Of a stretch of DNA of 64,000 bases, positions 44,850-54,184 are shown piece after piece; positions within the stretch are counted from its first letter, which is position 1; each line of letters opens with the position of its first letter. The stretch is from Streptomyces sp. NBC_01429 (GTDB taxonomy: Bacteria > Actinomycetota > Actinomycetes > Streptomycetales > Streptomycetaceae). Below the pieces are notes generated by a model. The model saw only the letters and a list, made by a program, of their open reading frames with translations. It had not been told where the DNA came from and searched no databases. Made by a program: the position numbers and the translations under genes. Location: NCBI RefSeq assembly GCF_036231945.1, contig NZ_CP109599.1, positions 5,297,501 through 5,361,500 of the forward strand, given 5' to 3'.

Positions 44850-47654
44850 TCACACCCACGTCCGGGGGCGGAAACGGTTGGCCCGCTCCACCAGTTCGAT
44901 CCTCTCCTCGCCGCGCTGAGCGAGCCGGGCAAGCACCCGGTACGAGCGTTCCAGTCCGAAGCGCAGTCCGCGTTCGTCCAGTTCACTGCCGAGCAGTGCG
45001 GCCTGCGCGGGCCGCACCCCGGGACTACCGGAGAGTACCCAGTCCAGCGCCGTGCCCAGTACCTCCGTCGACAGCCGCTCGCGCCGCACCGCGTCCAGAT
45101 CGAACTGCCGGAGCGCGGCGACCTGGTGGGCCGCCGCCGTCAGATCGTCTATCAGCGTCGGTTCCGGCGGCGTACCAGGGGAGAAGGAGGCGGGGGCTGC
45201 GGACGACGGAACGCCGCGCTGCCGCAGCCGCGCCCGTACGGCCGCCACCCGGGCCGCCGTGTAGTGGATCGACGCCTCGGGCACGGACTCCAGGGTGCGT
45301 ACGGCGCCGACCCGGTCACCCGCGGCGAGCCGCACCCGGGCCAGCCCGAACGCGGCGCTGACATAGCTCGGATCCGTCGCCCAGACCAGGCGGTAGTACT
45401 CGGCGGCGTTGTCCAGCTGACCGAGCACCTCGGCGCAGACGCCCAGCGCCAGCTTGGGAGCCGGCTCGCCGGGGAACGCGTCGTACACGGCGTCGAAGGA
45501 GACCGCCGCGATGTCGTGGTCGCCCGTCGCCAGCGAGGCGACACCCCGGTACCAGACCACCCGCCAGTCGTCGGCGCTCCGCTCCTCCAGGGAGTGCAGC
45601 ACCTCGGCCGCGACGGCCGGTTCGCCCATCTCCAGCCGGGCGCGCAGCTCGCGCAGCCCCCGCTCCACCGAATCGGCGGGGGCGGACGCCAGCGCGACGA
45701 TCAGCTCGGCGGGCGCGGAGGCCATCAGCCCCGCGAGGAAACCGGCGTTCGGATCGTTCGGATCCACTCTCGGTACGGGCAGGGCCAGCGCGGTCGCCCG
45801 CGCGTCGAGCGCCGCGAGCCGCGGCCCGCCCGCCCCGCCCACCGGCACACCGCTGTCGGGGACCGGGGCGGCCGGCAGGCCCCCGGTGCGCGGCGCCGGC
45901 ACGCCGCCCGGCGCGGGCGCCTGCCCCGGCGGGTAGGGCACGGCCGCCGGATCGAGGCCGCCGGCGCCCGGAACCCCGGGCCGCGCCCCCGGCGCCGGAA
46001 GCGCCACCGCGCCCGCCCCGGTGAGCGCGGCCGGCGCGGACCCCGCGACGGCCGGTCTCGTCCGCCACCCCGGTCTGCCGCCGGCCGGCTTCGCCCGCGC
46101 GCCCAGCCGCGAGACGTCCTCCGTCAGCTCCGCGAACAGTTCGGTGTCGGTGACCCGCAGCTCGGGACCGAACAGCGTCGACAGCGCGGGACGCGGACGG
46201 CCCGACTGGAGCGCCACGACCTCCCGCAACACGCCCATCAGCTGCTCGGCCATCTCCGCCGCCGAGGAGAACCGCCGGGCCGGATCGGGGTCCGTCGCCC
46301 GCACCAGCAGCCGGTAGAACGACTCGTACCGGTGGAAGACCTCGATGTTGGCCGGGTCGGGCAGCGAGTCCACGTACACGTTCGTGTAGCCCTGGAAGTC
46401 GAAGGTCAGCACCGCCAGCGTGCGCGCGACCGTATACAGGTCCGAGGCCACCGATGGGCCCACCTCGGCGACTTCCGGCGCCTGATAGCCGACGGTCCCG
46501 TAGATCGCCGCCTCGTCGTCGTCCATCCGGCAGACCGCGCCCATGTCTATGAGCTTGAGCTGATTCTCCGTCTGGATCGCGTTGTCGACCTTGAAGTCGC
46601 AGTACACCAGGTTCCTGCTGTGCAGATGGCCGAGCGCCTCCAGCGCCTCGATCCCGTACGCGCACGCCTGCTCGACCGGCAGCGGGTCGCGTCGGCCGGA
46701 CGGGGTGCGCCGCTCGTTGGCGATCTCCTTGAGCGACTTGCCGCCCACGTACTCCATGACGATGTAGCCGTCCATGGAGCCGGTCCGCTGGTCGAGGTGT
46801 TCCACGAAGTTGTAGATACGGACGATGTTGGAGTGCTCGATCTCCGCGAGGAAGCGCCGCTCGGAGATGGCCGCCTCCATGGCGTCCTGGTCACCGGTGT
46901 CCAGCAGGCCCTTGAGGACCACCCAGCGGTCCGAGACGGCACGGTCCACGGCGAGATAGATCCAGCCGAGCCCGCCGTGGGCCAGACACCCCATCACCTC
47001 GTACTGCCCGTGCACGATGTCGCCCTCGTGCAGCTTCGGCACGAACGAGTACGGGTGGCCGCACTTCGTGCAGAACCCCTCCGTGCGGCCGGGCCGCTCG
47101 CCGCGCGCCCGGCCCACCGGCGCCCCGCAGTCGGAGCGCGAGCAGTACCGCTTGCGCTCCGGCACCTCCGCGTTCGCCATCACGGCCGCACCCGGATCCG
47201 GCCGTGGCACGTCCGGTACGGTCACCAGCCCCGCGCCCAGCCGGTTGCGCCCCGACGAACTCGTCGAGGCACCGGAGCTGCGCACCGACACCGAGCGGGA
47301 CGACAGCTCCCCGGACAGCGCCCGCGAGAGCCGTCCCGAGACCGAGCGCCGGGAGGTGGAGGAGCGCGAGGAGGCCCGGGAGGACGCGCGGGACGAGGAG
47401 CGCGAGGAGTCACCGCTGCCCGAACGGCCGTCCGGGACGCCGCCGGAGCCACGACCGGAGCCGGGTGACCGGCCCGAGCCGCTGCCCCGGCCGGCCCCGC
47501 CGGCGGTCATCCCGGTGGCCGGCGAGGTCAGCGTCCCGTCGGGCGCGACGACGGGGGCCAGACCGCAGGTGTCGCAGTACAGCTCACCGCCGCCCATGTC
47601 CTCGTACGAGCCCTCACAGCCGGGGCGCTGGCATGTACCCGTCCCGTTGCTCAT
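44850..47654 (-). CDS. pknG: PknG-type serine/threonine protein kinase with TPR domain
   Basis: A 934-residue kinase. It begins with an N-terminal zinc ribbon (8-32), a Ser/Arg/Gly-rich disordered region (50-140) that may be autophosphorylated, and a rubredoxin-like ribbon (YCSRSDCG...FCTKCGHPYSF, about 168-205). The kinase domain (about 210-490) has glycine loop AHGGLGWIYLA, Lys in WVVLKGLL, catalytic loop LVYCDFKVDNAIQ and IDMGAV in place of DFG. These substitutions are typical of PknG. A C-terminal TPR region (about 650-920) completes the mycobacterial PknG architecture. The rubredoxin ribbon gives redox sensing in M. tuberculosis PknG. ATG 47654 has GGGGGGA upstream. It probably controls central nitrogen/glutamate metabolism. 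Confidence 0.93.
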   Translation of the reverse strand: MSNGTGTCQRPGCEGSYEDMGGGELYCDTCGLAPVVAPDGTLTSPATGMTAGGAGRGSGSGRSPGSGRGSGGVPDGRSGSGDSSRSSSRASSRASSRSSTSRRSVSGRLSRALSGELSSRSVSVRSSGASTSSSGRNRLGAGLVTVPDVPRPDPGAAVMANAEVPERKRYCSRSDCGAPVGRARGERPGRTEGFCTKCGHPYSFVPKLHEGDIVHGQYEVMGCLAHGGLGWIYLAVDRAVSDRWVVLKGLLDTGDQDAMEAAISERRFLAEIEHSNIVRIYNFVEHLDQRTGSMDGYIVMEYVGGKSLKEIANERRTPSGRRDPLPVEQACAYGIEALEALGHLHSRNLVYCDFKVDNAIQTENQLKLIDMGAVCRMDDDEAAIYGTVGYQAPEVAEVGPSVASDLYTVARTLAVLTFDFQGYTNVYVDSLPDPANIEVFHRYESFYRLLVRATDPDPARRFSSAAEMAEQLMGVLREVVALQSGRPRPALSTLFGPELRVTDTELFAELTEDVSRLGARAKPAGGRPGWRTRPAVAGSAPAALTGAGAVALPAPGARPGVPGAGGLDPAAVPYPPGQAPAPGGVPAPRTGGLPAAPVPDSGVPVGGAGGPRLAALDARATALALPVPRVDPNDPNAGFLAGLMASAPAELIVALASAPADSVERGLRELRARLEMGEPAVAAEVLHSLEERSADDWRVVWYRGVASLATGDHDIAAVSFDAVYDAFPGEPAPKLALGVCAEVLGQLDNAAEYYRLVWATDPSYVSAAFGLARVRLAAGDRVGAVRTLESVPEASIHYTAARVAAVRARLRQRGVPSSAAPASFSPGTPPEPTLIDDLTAAAHQVAALRQFDLDAVRRERLSTEVLGTALDWVLSGSPGVRPAQAALLGSELDERGLRFGLERSYRVLARLAQRGEERIELVERANRFRPRTWV

Positions 47655-47730
47655 CTGTCCCCCCGTTCACTCTCTGTTCTTCGTGCCGTGCCCGCGCGGC
47701 CCGCCGCCGCCTCGCTGTCCGCCGGGGCGC

Positions 47731-49056
47731 TCACCGCTCACCCCCGCGGCCGGTCGCTTCCGGCCCGCGCGGGACCAGGATCTCCGCCGCCGCCCGCTGG
47801 TAGCGCAGCACCGCCTGCTCGGCCACGCGCAGATCGCAGGGCGCGCTCCACAGCATCCGGCGCGCCGCGTCGTACCGCTCGATCAGCACCGGGTCCTCCG
47901 CCATCCCGTGCCGGGCGACCTTCGCCTTGTACGCGTCGAGCCGGCCGCGCAGCTCGGCGCGGACCGCGAGCGGCGCCGTCACGGCGGTCAAGGACTCGCG
48001 GGCCCGCAGCAGTTCGTCCTCGGCGTCGCGCTCCAGCGACTCCAGGAGCGGCGAGAGCCGGTTCCACTGGGCGTGCCTGCGGTACTCGGCGGCGGTCGAG
48101 AGCCGCTCCTGGAGCACGGTCGGCGGACCGCTGACGGCCGGCACCTCGGAGGCCGCGATCTTCGCCAGCACCTCGCCGCGCGCCGACCTGGCCTCGGTGA
48201 GCGTGCGGTCGGCGCGCGACAGGACGTCGCGCAGCCGCATCAGCCGCTCCTCCGAGTCCTGGCGCACCCGCAGCACCGCCTCGATCTCCCGCCGCACGTC
48301 CTCCAGGGCGCGCGCCGCCCGGTCGTAGCGCTCGGTGTCGGGCCGGCCGCCGCCCGGGGCCGAACTCCCCGGCGCGGGGCGCCAGAACGCCAGTGGATCG
48401 GAGACCACCTGCGCGCGCAGCGTGGTCAGCTCGTGCGTGATCGACTCCAGGTCGTCACCCGCCGGATGCTCCCCGGGCCGCACGCCCACCGAGTGCGCCA
48501 GCGAGAGCGTGCGCCGCAGCTCCGCCGCGAGCAGGTCGATCCTGGCGGGCAGCGCGGACCACACGGAGTCCGCGGCCACCACCATGTCCAGCGAGGACGC
48601 GTACAGCTCGTTCATCCTGGAGACGAGTTCGGCGAGGGTGAGGTGCTCGGAGAGCCGCGCGGGACCGCCGAGGGCGGCCGGCGCCGCGCCCCCGGCCACG
48701 GTGACTCCGCGCCCGCGCAGGGTCTCCGTCAGCTCCGCGAGATCGTCCCGGCTCGGCCAGCGCCGCCTGGCCCGGCTCTCCCTGGCGCCGGTCAGCGCCG
48801 CCGTATAGGCGTCGAAGTACGTCCACAGCAGGGCGATCGAGCGCTCGGCGGTGGCCCAGCGGTCCTTGGTGACCCCGGTCAGCTCGGCGCCTTCGAGGAG
48901 TCTGCGGCCCGCGTGGTCCTGAAGGGCGAGCAGCGAGGTCTCGATCGCCTCGTACTCCGCTTCCAGGCGCGCCAGAGCCCGGTCCACCTCGTCCCGGTCC
49001 ATCGCCGGTCCCGGTGGCCTCCCCGTCGAGTCGGGGAAGGAGCCCGTGCCGCCCAT
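47731..49056 (-). CDS. Coiled-coil protein of the PknG cluster, unknown function
   Basis: A 441-residue, highly charged helical protein with no signal, membrane helix or known motif. Heptad-like runs include RDEVDRALARLEAEYEAIETSLLALQDHAG (about 20-50), a central TERYDRAARALEDVRREIEAVLRVRQDSEERLMRLRDVLSRADRTL (about 240-285) and the C-terminal LRARESLTAVTAPLAVRAELRGRLDAYKAKVARHG. The pattern suggests an extended antiparallel coiled coil. The start at ATG 49056 has GGAGAGG seven bases upstream. It lies between the GlnH-like protein and PknG and has no counterpart in the mycobacterial pknG locus known to me. It may be a scaffold or adaptor linking the sensor to the kinase. Confidence 0.82.
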   Translation of the reverse strand: MGGTGSFPDSTGRPPGPAMDRDEVDRALARLEAEYEAIETSLLALQDHAGRRLLEGAELTGVTKDRWATAERSIALLWTYFDAYTAALTGARESRARRRWPSRDDLAELTETLRGRGVTVAGGAAPAALGGPARLSEHLTLAELVSRMNELYASSLDMVVAADSVWSALPARIDLLAAELRRTLSLAHSVGVRPGEHPAGDDLESITHELTTLRAQVVSDPLAFWRPAPGSSAPGGGRPDTERYDRAARALEDVRREIEAVLRVRQDSEERLMRLRDVLSRADRTLTEARSARGEVLAKIAASEVPAVSGPPTVLQERLSTAAEYRRHAQWNRLSPLLESLERDAEDELLRARESLTAVTAPLAVRAELRGRLDAYKAKVARHGMAEDPVLIERYDAARRMLWSAPCDLRVAEQAVLRYQRAAAEILVPRGPEATGRGGER

Positions 49057-49143
49057 CGATCACCTCTCCGCTTCTCGTGTCCACCCGGTCCCGCGGGTCG
49101 CCGGGGCCCGCCGGTCACCGGTGCCGCCCGGCCCCGGTGCCGC

Positions 49144-50163
49144 CTACCGGGCCGTCGGCGGTCCTGTGAGGCCGGGCAGCCCCTTCGCCAGCCACTTCTT
49201 GTACGAGCGCGTCCAGCGGCTGTCGTCGCCGCCCGCGCTGTAGTCCTTCAGTACCTTGTTCACCCGGGCGATCAGATCCGTGTTGCCGTTCTTGGCGGCG
49301 ATGCCGTAGTACTCCTTCGGGAGCTGGGCCCCGACCCGCTCGATCGCCGGGTCCTGCGCCATCAGCCCGGCCGCGAGCGAATTGTCCGTCATTATCGCGT
49401 CGGCCTCGTCCAACTGGAGCCTGACCAGGCAGTCCAGCTGGTTGGGGACCGACACCCTCTTGGCGCCGAAACTCTCCGCCCGCAGCTTGCTGTCCGCGCT
49501 CGACCCGCTCGCCGAGCAGACACGCTTGCCCCGGAGGGACTCGTCGTACCCCTTGATGGCCGAACCCTTGGGGGCGAGCAGTTGCAGGCCCGTCTCGAAG
49601 TAGGCCGTGGAGAAGAGGACTTCCTTCTTGCGCTGGCAGTCGATCGACATCGTCCTGACGACCAGATCGACGGCCCCGTCCTTCCCCTCCTCCTTCTTGA
49701 GCGCGGGGATCCGCTGACTGGTGGTGACCGCACGGTAGGTGACGGCGTCCGGGTCGCCGAATATCTCCTCGGCGATGGCGTGGACGAGGTCGATGTCGAA
49801 GCCTTCCAGCTCCTTCGTGAGCGGATTGCGGTAGCCCCACCCGTAGCTGTTCTGGTCGATGCCGACCACCAGCTTGGGCACCTTCCGCGCTTTGATCCTC
49901 TTGATGGCCTCGCCGTCCACGCCCGACGGCTGGACCGAGCTCTCCAGCAGATCGCAGTCCTCGGCCACCACGGGCACGGCGGTGGAGATCCGCTGCTGAG
50001 CGGAGTCCGCGGGATCCTCCCCCACGGAATGGGACAGCGGGAGCAGCGTCAGCGAACCCGTCAGCACACAGGCGGCCACCATCGCCATGACCCCGCCCCA
50101 GCCGCGGAACCTGCCGGACGGGTGGAGCCCGCGGAAACGGCGGAGCCTGTCCATGGATGTCAT
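49144..50163 (-). CDS. glnH: GlnH-like amino-acid-binding protein (solute-binding, PknG cluster)
   Basis: A 339-residue extracytoplasmic binding protein of the polar amino-acid family: LVVGIDQNSYGWGYRNPLTKELEGFDIDLVHAIAEEIFG, VDLVVRTMSIDCQRKKEVLFSTAYFETGLQLL and LDEADAIMTDNSLAAGLM. The N-terminal hydrophobic segment contains VAAC, a possible lipobox, but continues beyond it, so lipoprotein or helix anchor is unresolved. No amino-acid permease or ATPase is encoded nearby, so a sensor rather than transport role is likely. This parallels mycobacterial GlnH, which senses Asp/Glu and signals through GlnX to PknG. GGGGGAG lies before ATG 50163; it is 11 bases after the GlnX-like stop. Confidence 0.83.
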   Translation of the reverse strand: MTSMDRLRRFRGLHPSGRFRGWGGVMAMVAACVLTGSLTLLPLSHSVGEDPADSAQQRISTAVPVVAEDCDLLESSVQPSGVDGEAIKRIKARKVPKLVVGIDQNSYGWGYRNPLTKELEGFDIDLVHAIAEEIFGDPDAVTYRAVTTSQRIPALKKEEGKDGAVDLVVRTMSIDCQRKKEVLFSTAYFETGLQLLAPKGSAIKGYDESLRGKRVCSASGSSADSKLRAESFGAKRVSVPNQLDCLVRLQLDEADAIMTDNSLAAGLMAQDPAIERVGAQLPKEYYGIAAKNGNTDLIARVNKVLKDYSAGGDDSRWTRSYKKWLAKGLPGLTGPPTAR

Positions 50164-50174
50164 CACTCCCCCTC

Positions 50175-51599
50175 TCACCGGTATTCCGAAAGCCTGCGGC
50201 CGATACCCAGAACCGCCCCGGCCGCCGCCACCAGCGCGAGCACGCCGGCCCCGATCGCCAGACCGTCCAGCCAGCTCTTCCCGTCCTCGGCGAATCGCTC
50301 GAAGTCCTCCTGCTTGTCGCCGAGCGAGTCGTCCAGCGCCTGCTTCACCCGGTTGAAGGACTGGCCCGTCGACCCCTCGTCGCCGATGACCTTCGCCACC
50401 GCCGCCCGGTAGTCCCCGGCCGCGTCGGACGCGCGGGCCTCCTGGTGGCGACCCTGCCACTGCCCGTACGCGGCACGCGCCGCGTCCACCTGCCTGCCGA
50501 CGGAGCCGCCGTCGGCGAGCTTGTCCGCCCGGGCGAGCGCGCGGCCCAGCTCGCCCATGGCCGTCTGGTAGTCCTTCTCGTACTTGTCCTCGTCCTCGCC
50601 GGTCCTGTCGTCCTTCTCGATGACCGCGCCCAGCGAGACCATCGTGAGGTTCTCATTGGCCCGCGCCTTGAGCGACTCGATCCGCGCGTCGTTCAGCTCC
50701 TTCAGCGACGCCTGGCCCTGGGTCTGCGCGCTGTTGAGATCGCCCCGGGCGAGGGACTGCCCGACCCCCAGCCAGACCAGCAGGACCAGCGAGGCGGCCG
50801 TGGCGCAGACCAGCCCCAGGTTGAAGACCCGGTTCGTCCGCCGGTAGTTGCGCCGCTGGGTCCAGAAGAGGAAGCCGAGCACCGCCACGGCGAGCACGGT
50901 CGACGCGTACGGCCACTGCCGCGCCCTGTCGTTGTCCGCGGCGAGCCGGCCCGTCTCCGCGTCGTACAGCTTCTTGGCCTGGGGCAGCAGATCCTCGGTC
51001 ATCCGCTCGTTCGCGTACCGCAGATAGGCCGCGCCCAGCGGCAGGCCCTGCCGGTTGTAGGCGCGGGCCTGCTCGATCAGACCGGTGTAGACCGGAAGCC
51101 CCTCGTTGAGGCTCTTGATGGCCGTGCCCGACGCGCCGGAACTGTCCGTGTGGGTGGCCGCCTTGATCAGCAGCTCCGACGCCGTCCGGATGTATTCGGC
51201 GTAGTCCTCGCGGAGCTTCACCGGCTCCGGCGCGCCCGACAGGAAGGCGCTCGCCGCTGCCGTGTCGGCGTCGGCCAGCGAGCTGTAGATGCCGGCGGCG
51301 TCCGCGCTCAGCTGCTGACTGCTGTTGACCACGTCATGGGCGGCGGCGTACCGGTCGGAGACCTCCCACGCCGTCACCGCGCCGAACGCCACGACCAGCA
51401 GGGCCAGGGCCGCGCCGATGATCCGCAGCCGGCCCGGCTCCGTCCCCGCCGCCGCGCGCAGCCGCTCGGTGGTCTCCGTCCACGCCGCTGCGCGCGCCGG
51501 CGGCTCCTCCGGGGAGGGTCCGGCGGCCGGCGACGACCGCGTGGGCGTGCGGCCCGGCGCCGACGGCGGCGCGGTGCGCACATTCGACGGGTATGTCAC
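50175..51599 (-). CDS. glnX: GlnX-like transmembrane sensor partner
   Basis: A 474-residue membrane protein with four predicted helices (about 63-82, 228-246, 263-285, 440-462). The large extracytoplasmic helical regions (between helices 1 and 2, and 3 and 4) contain many Asp/Glu/Lys, like four-helix sensory domains (VVNSSQQLSADAAGIYSSLADAD). This matches the topology of mycobacterial GlnX. Start GTG 51599 has a near-perfect GGGGGAGG seven bases upstream; an ATG 27 codons earlier lacks one. First gene of the seven-gene run ending with the FHA protein. The proline-rich N-terminus is cytoplasmic. Assigned mainly by gene order with GlnH and PknG. Confidence 0.78.
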   Translation of the reverse strand: MTYPSNVRTAPPSAPGRTPTRSSPAAGPSPEEPPARAAAWTETTERLRAAAGTEPGRLRIIGAALALLVVAFGAVTAWEVSDRYAAAHDVVNSSQQLSADAAGIYSSLADADTAAASAFLSGAPEPVKLREDYAEYIRTASELLIKAATHTDSSGASGTAIKSLNEGLPVYTGLIEQARAYNRQGLPLGAAYLRYANERMTEDLLPQAKKLYDAETGRLAADNDRARQWPYASTVLAVAVLGFLFWTQRRNYRRTNRVFNLGLVCATAASLVLLVWLGVGQSLARGDLNSAQTQGQASLKELNDARIESLKARANENLTMVSLGAVIEKDDRTGEDEDKYEKDYQTAMGELGRALARADKLADGGSVGRQVDAARAAYGQWQGRHQEARASDAAGDYRAAVAKVIGDEGSTGQSFNRVKQALDDSLGDKQEDFERFAEDGKSWLDGLAIGAGVLALVAAAGAVLGIGRRLSEYR

Positions 51600-51852
51600 G
51601 TGGCCTCCCCCTCGGTCATCTGACGACGGCCCGCCTTCTGCGGGTCGGGGGAAAACTCCCGGGCAGCAGTATGACCGCAATGACCGCCAACCACATCAGG
51701 CTTGACGGGATCTTGTACCTATCACATCCGCCATGCCCGCCCCGCTCTCCCCTACCATGAATACGCCGGGGCACCATGATCGGTTCCCCCGCCGGGGAGT
51801 TCTTACGCGCATGGATGAACCTCCCCTTCCTCAGCCCTGATTACCCCCTGAA

Positions 51853-52896
51853 TCACGCGTAATGCGCGGCCAGCCGGGTATGGGCCCGCGCGTTCGCCCC
51901 CACCCGGTCCAGACCGAGCAGGGCCGCGCCCAGCACCGGCGGCGCCGTCACCACCTCGACCACCGCCTTCGGCGCCCCGGCCGCCATCAGTTCGAGGATC
52001 CGTCCGTCCAGCCGGGGGTGGCGGGCCGCCAGCACACTGCCGCCCAGCACCACCGGCGTCACCTCGTCGAGCAGTCCCAGCCTGCCGAGCGCGACCGTCG
52101 CCAGCAGGGCGACCTCCTCGGCCAGCCGGTCGACCACCGAGGCGGCCACCGCGTCGCCCGCCGCGCAGGTCTCGAACAGCACCGGCGTCAGCTCGTACCG
52201 GCTGGCGAACGGGATACGGCCGAGGTGCAGCGCCTCGATCAGCTCGTACATCGAGCCCAGACCGAAGTGCCCCGGCAGCGTCCGCGTCAGCTCCGTCGGC
52301 TCGCCCCGTCCGTCCTCCGCCCGCGCCGCCAGCCACAGCGCCTCCTCCGAGAGCCCCGAACCGCCGCCCCAGTCACCGGAGATACGCCCCACCGCGGGAA
52401 ACCGCGCGGTACGGCCGTCCGGCAGCAGCCCCGCGCAGTTGATACCCGCGCCGCACACCACCGCCACGCCCCGGGGCGGAGCGCCGCTCGGCAGCCCGGC
52501 CCGCAGCACCGCGAAGGTGTCGTTGCGCACCTCCGCGGTACGGCCCCATCCCCGCGCCCGTACCGCCTGCGCCAACTCCCGCTCCTCGGAGGGAAGATCG
52601 GCGTTGGCCAGACACGCGGACACCTGATCGGCCAGGTCCCGCGCGGGCAGCCCGGCCGCCGAGGCCGCTTCCGCGACCGCGCTCTCCAGCGTGTCGAGCG
52701 CCGCCTCGATCCCCACGGCCGGCGGCTGGAAGCCGCCCCCGCGAGCCGTGCCGAGCACCGAACCGTCGGGGCCGATCACGGCCACATCGGTCTTGCTGTT
52801 CCCCGCGTCGACGGCCAGCACGCTCCCGCGCCCCGCCGCCGGCTCCCCGCCCACGGCGCCGCCGTCCCCGCCGCCTCCGTACGCCCGCGCGCTCAC
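51853..52896 (-). CDS. BadF/BcrA/GlcNAc kinase-like ATPase
   Basis: A 347-residue member of the ASKHA ATPase superfamily (N-acetylglucosamine kinase/BadF type): phosphate-1 loop VLAVDAGNSKTDVAVIG, EVRNDTFAVLRAG, AVVCGAGINCAGLLPDG and RISGDWGGGSGLSEEALWLAAR. GTG 52896 overlaps the upstream GH4 stop (GTGA), coupling the two. With a GH4 glycosidase and a ROK regulator directly upstream it likely phosphorylates the sugar (perhaps an amino sugar) released by the glycosidase; the substrate is inferred. A Gly/Pro/Ala-rich N-terminus precedes the domain. Confidence 0.87.
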   Translation of the reverse strand: MSARAYGGGGDGGAVGGEPAAGRGSVLAVDAGNSKTDVAVIGPDGSVLGTARGGGFQPPAVGIEAALDTLESAVAEAASAAGLPARDLADQVSACLANADLPSEERELAQAVRARGWGRTAEVRNDTFAVLRAGLPSGAPPRGVAVVCGAGINCAGLLPDGRTARFPAVGRISGDWGGGSGLSEEALWLAARAEDGRGEPTELTRTLPGHFGLGSMYELIEALHLGRIPFASRYELTPVLFETCAAGDAVAASVVDRLAEEVALLATVALGRLGLLDEVTPVVLGGSVLAARHPRLDGRILELMAAGAPKAVVEVVTAPPVLGAALLGLDRVGANARAHTRLAAHYA

Positions 52897-54158
52897 GCCC
52901 ACGCCAAGTGCTCCCTGTTGTGCGCGATCAGCTTGTCGGTGAGCGCCTCGGCGCTCTCGAACTGGCCGATCAGGGGGTGGGCCAGCAGGGCCGCGAAGAC
53001 CCGGTCCCTGCCGCCGTGCAGCGCTGCCTCCAGCGCGAGATCCTCGTACGCCGTGACCTGGGCGACCAGCCCCGCGTACAGCGGCTCCAGCCGGGGCACC
53101 GCCAGCGGCACCGCACCCGAGGTGCCCACCCGGGCCTGCACCTCGATCACCGCGTCGTCCGCGAGGAACGGCAGCGTGCCGTTGTTGTACGTGTTCACCA
53201 CCTGGAAGGGACTGCCCCCGCCGCGCAGCAGCGCCGCCGCCAGATCGACCGCGGCCTCCGAGTAGAACGCGCCGCCGCGCCGCGCCAGCAGCTCGGGCTT
53301 CTCGTCCAGCGCGGGATCGCCGTACATCTCCAGCAGCCGCTTCTCCATCTCGGCCACCTCGGAGGCCCGGGACGGCTTGGTCGCCAGCTCCCGCACGACC
53401 TCGTCGTGCGTGTAGAAGTAGCGCAGATAGTACGAGGGCACCACCCCGAGCCGGTCGAGCAGCGCGCGCGGCAGCCGCAGATCCGCCGCGATCGCGTCGG
53501 CGTGCCCGGCCAGCAGTCCGGGCAGCAGGTCGGGGCCCTCGGGGCCGCCCAGCCGTACGCCCCGCTCCCAGGTCAGATGGTTCAGCCCCACATGCTCCAG
53601 GTGCACGTCGGCGGGCGCGACGTCCAGCAGCCGCGCGAACTTGCGCTGGAAGCCGATCGCGACATTGCACAGCCCGACGGCCCGGTGCCCGGCCCCGAGC
53701 AGCGCCCGGGTCACGATCCCCACCGGGTTGGTGAAGTCGATGATCCAGGCGTTCGGGCTGGCGCGCCGGATCCGCTCCGCGATGTCCAGCACCACCGGCA
53801 CCGTGCGCAGGGCCTTGGCGAGCCCGCCCGCGCCGGTCGTCTCCTGGCCGACGCAGCCGCACTCCAGCGGCCAGGTCTCGTCCTGGAGCCGGGCCGCCTG
53901 CCCGCCGACGCGCAGCTGGAGCAGCACCGCGTCCGCGTCGGCGACACCCGCGTCCAGGTCGGAGGTGGTGGTGATACGGCCGGGGTGGCCCTGTTTGGCG
54001 AAGATCCGCCGCGCCAGCCCCCCGACCAGGTCGAGCCGGTCGGCCGCCGGGTCGACCAGGACGAGTTCACCGATCGGCAGGGTGTCGCGCAACCGGGCGA
54101 ATCCGTCGATGAGTTCGGGTGTGTAGGTGGATCCTCCGCCCACCACGGCGAGCTTCAT
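52893..54158 (-). CDS. Glycoside hydrolase family 4 (6-phospho-beta-glucosidase type)
   Basis: A 421-residue NAD+- and Mn2+-dependent glycosidase of unusual redox-elimination mechanism. Motifs: N-terminal Rossmann VVGGGSTYTPELIDG, metal/catalytic GLCNVAIGFQRKFA (Cys), EHVGLNHLTWERG (His), and Tyr/Asn in YYLRYFYTHDE. ATG 54158. The usual role is hydrolysing phosphorylated beta-disaccharides, so a PTS or kinase step is expected; the downstream kinase-like gene overlaps it. A ROK regulator is encoded just upstream. Confidence 0.92.
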   Translation of the reverse strand: MKLAVVGGGSTYTPELIDGFARLRDTLPIGELVLVDPAADRLDLVGGLARRIFAKQGHPGRITTTSDLDAGVADADAVLLQLRVGGQAARLQDETWPLECGCVGQETTGAGGLAKALRTVPVVLDIAERIRRASPNAWIIDFTNPVGIVTRALLGAGHRAVGLCNVAIGFQRKFARLLDVAPADVHLEHVGLNHLTWERGVRLGGPEGPDLLPGLLAGHADAIAADLRLPRALLDRLGVVPSYYLRYFYTHDEVVRELATKPSRASEVAEMEKRLLEMYGDPALDEKPELLARRGGAFYSEAAVDLAAALLRGGGSPFQVVNTYNNGTLPFLADDAVIEVQARVGTSGAVPLAVPRLEPLYAGLVAQVTAYEDLALEAALHGGRDRVFAALLAHPLIGQFESAEALTDKLIAHNREHLAWA

Positions 54159-54184
54159 GGTTCTTGGCCCTTCACTCTGGTCGG

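Noticed and set aside
43533..47468. A 1311-codon plus-strand frame opposite the PP2C and pknG genes
   Set aside because: Antisense to well-supported kinase and phosphatase genes; composition is Arg/Gly/His-rich, typical of shadow frames at this GC content.
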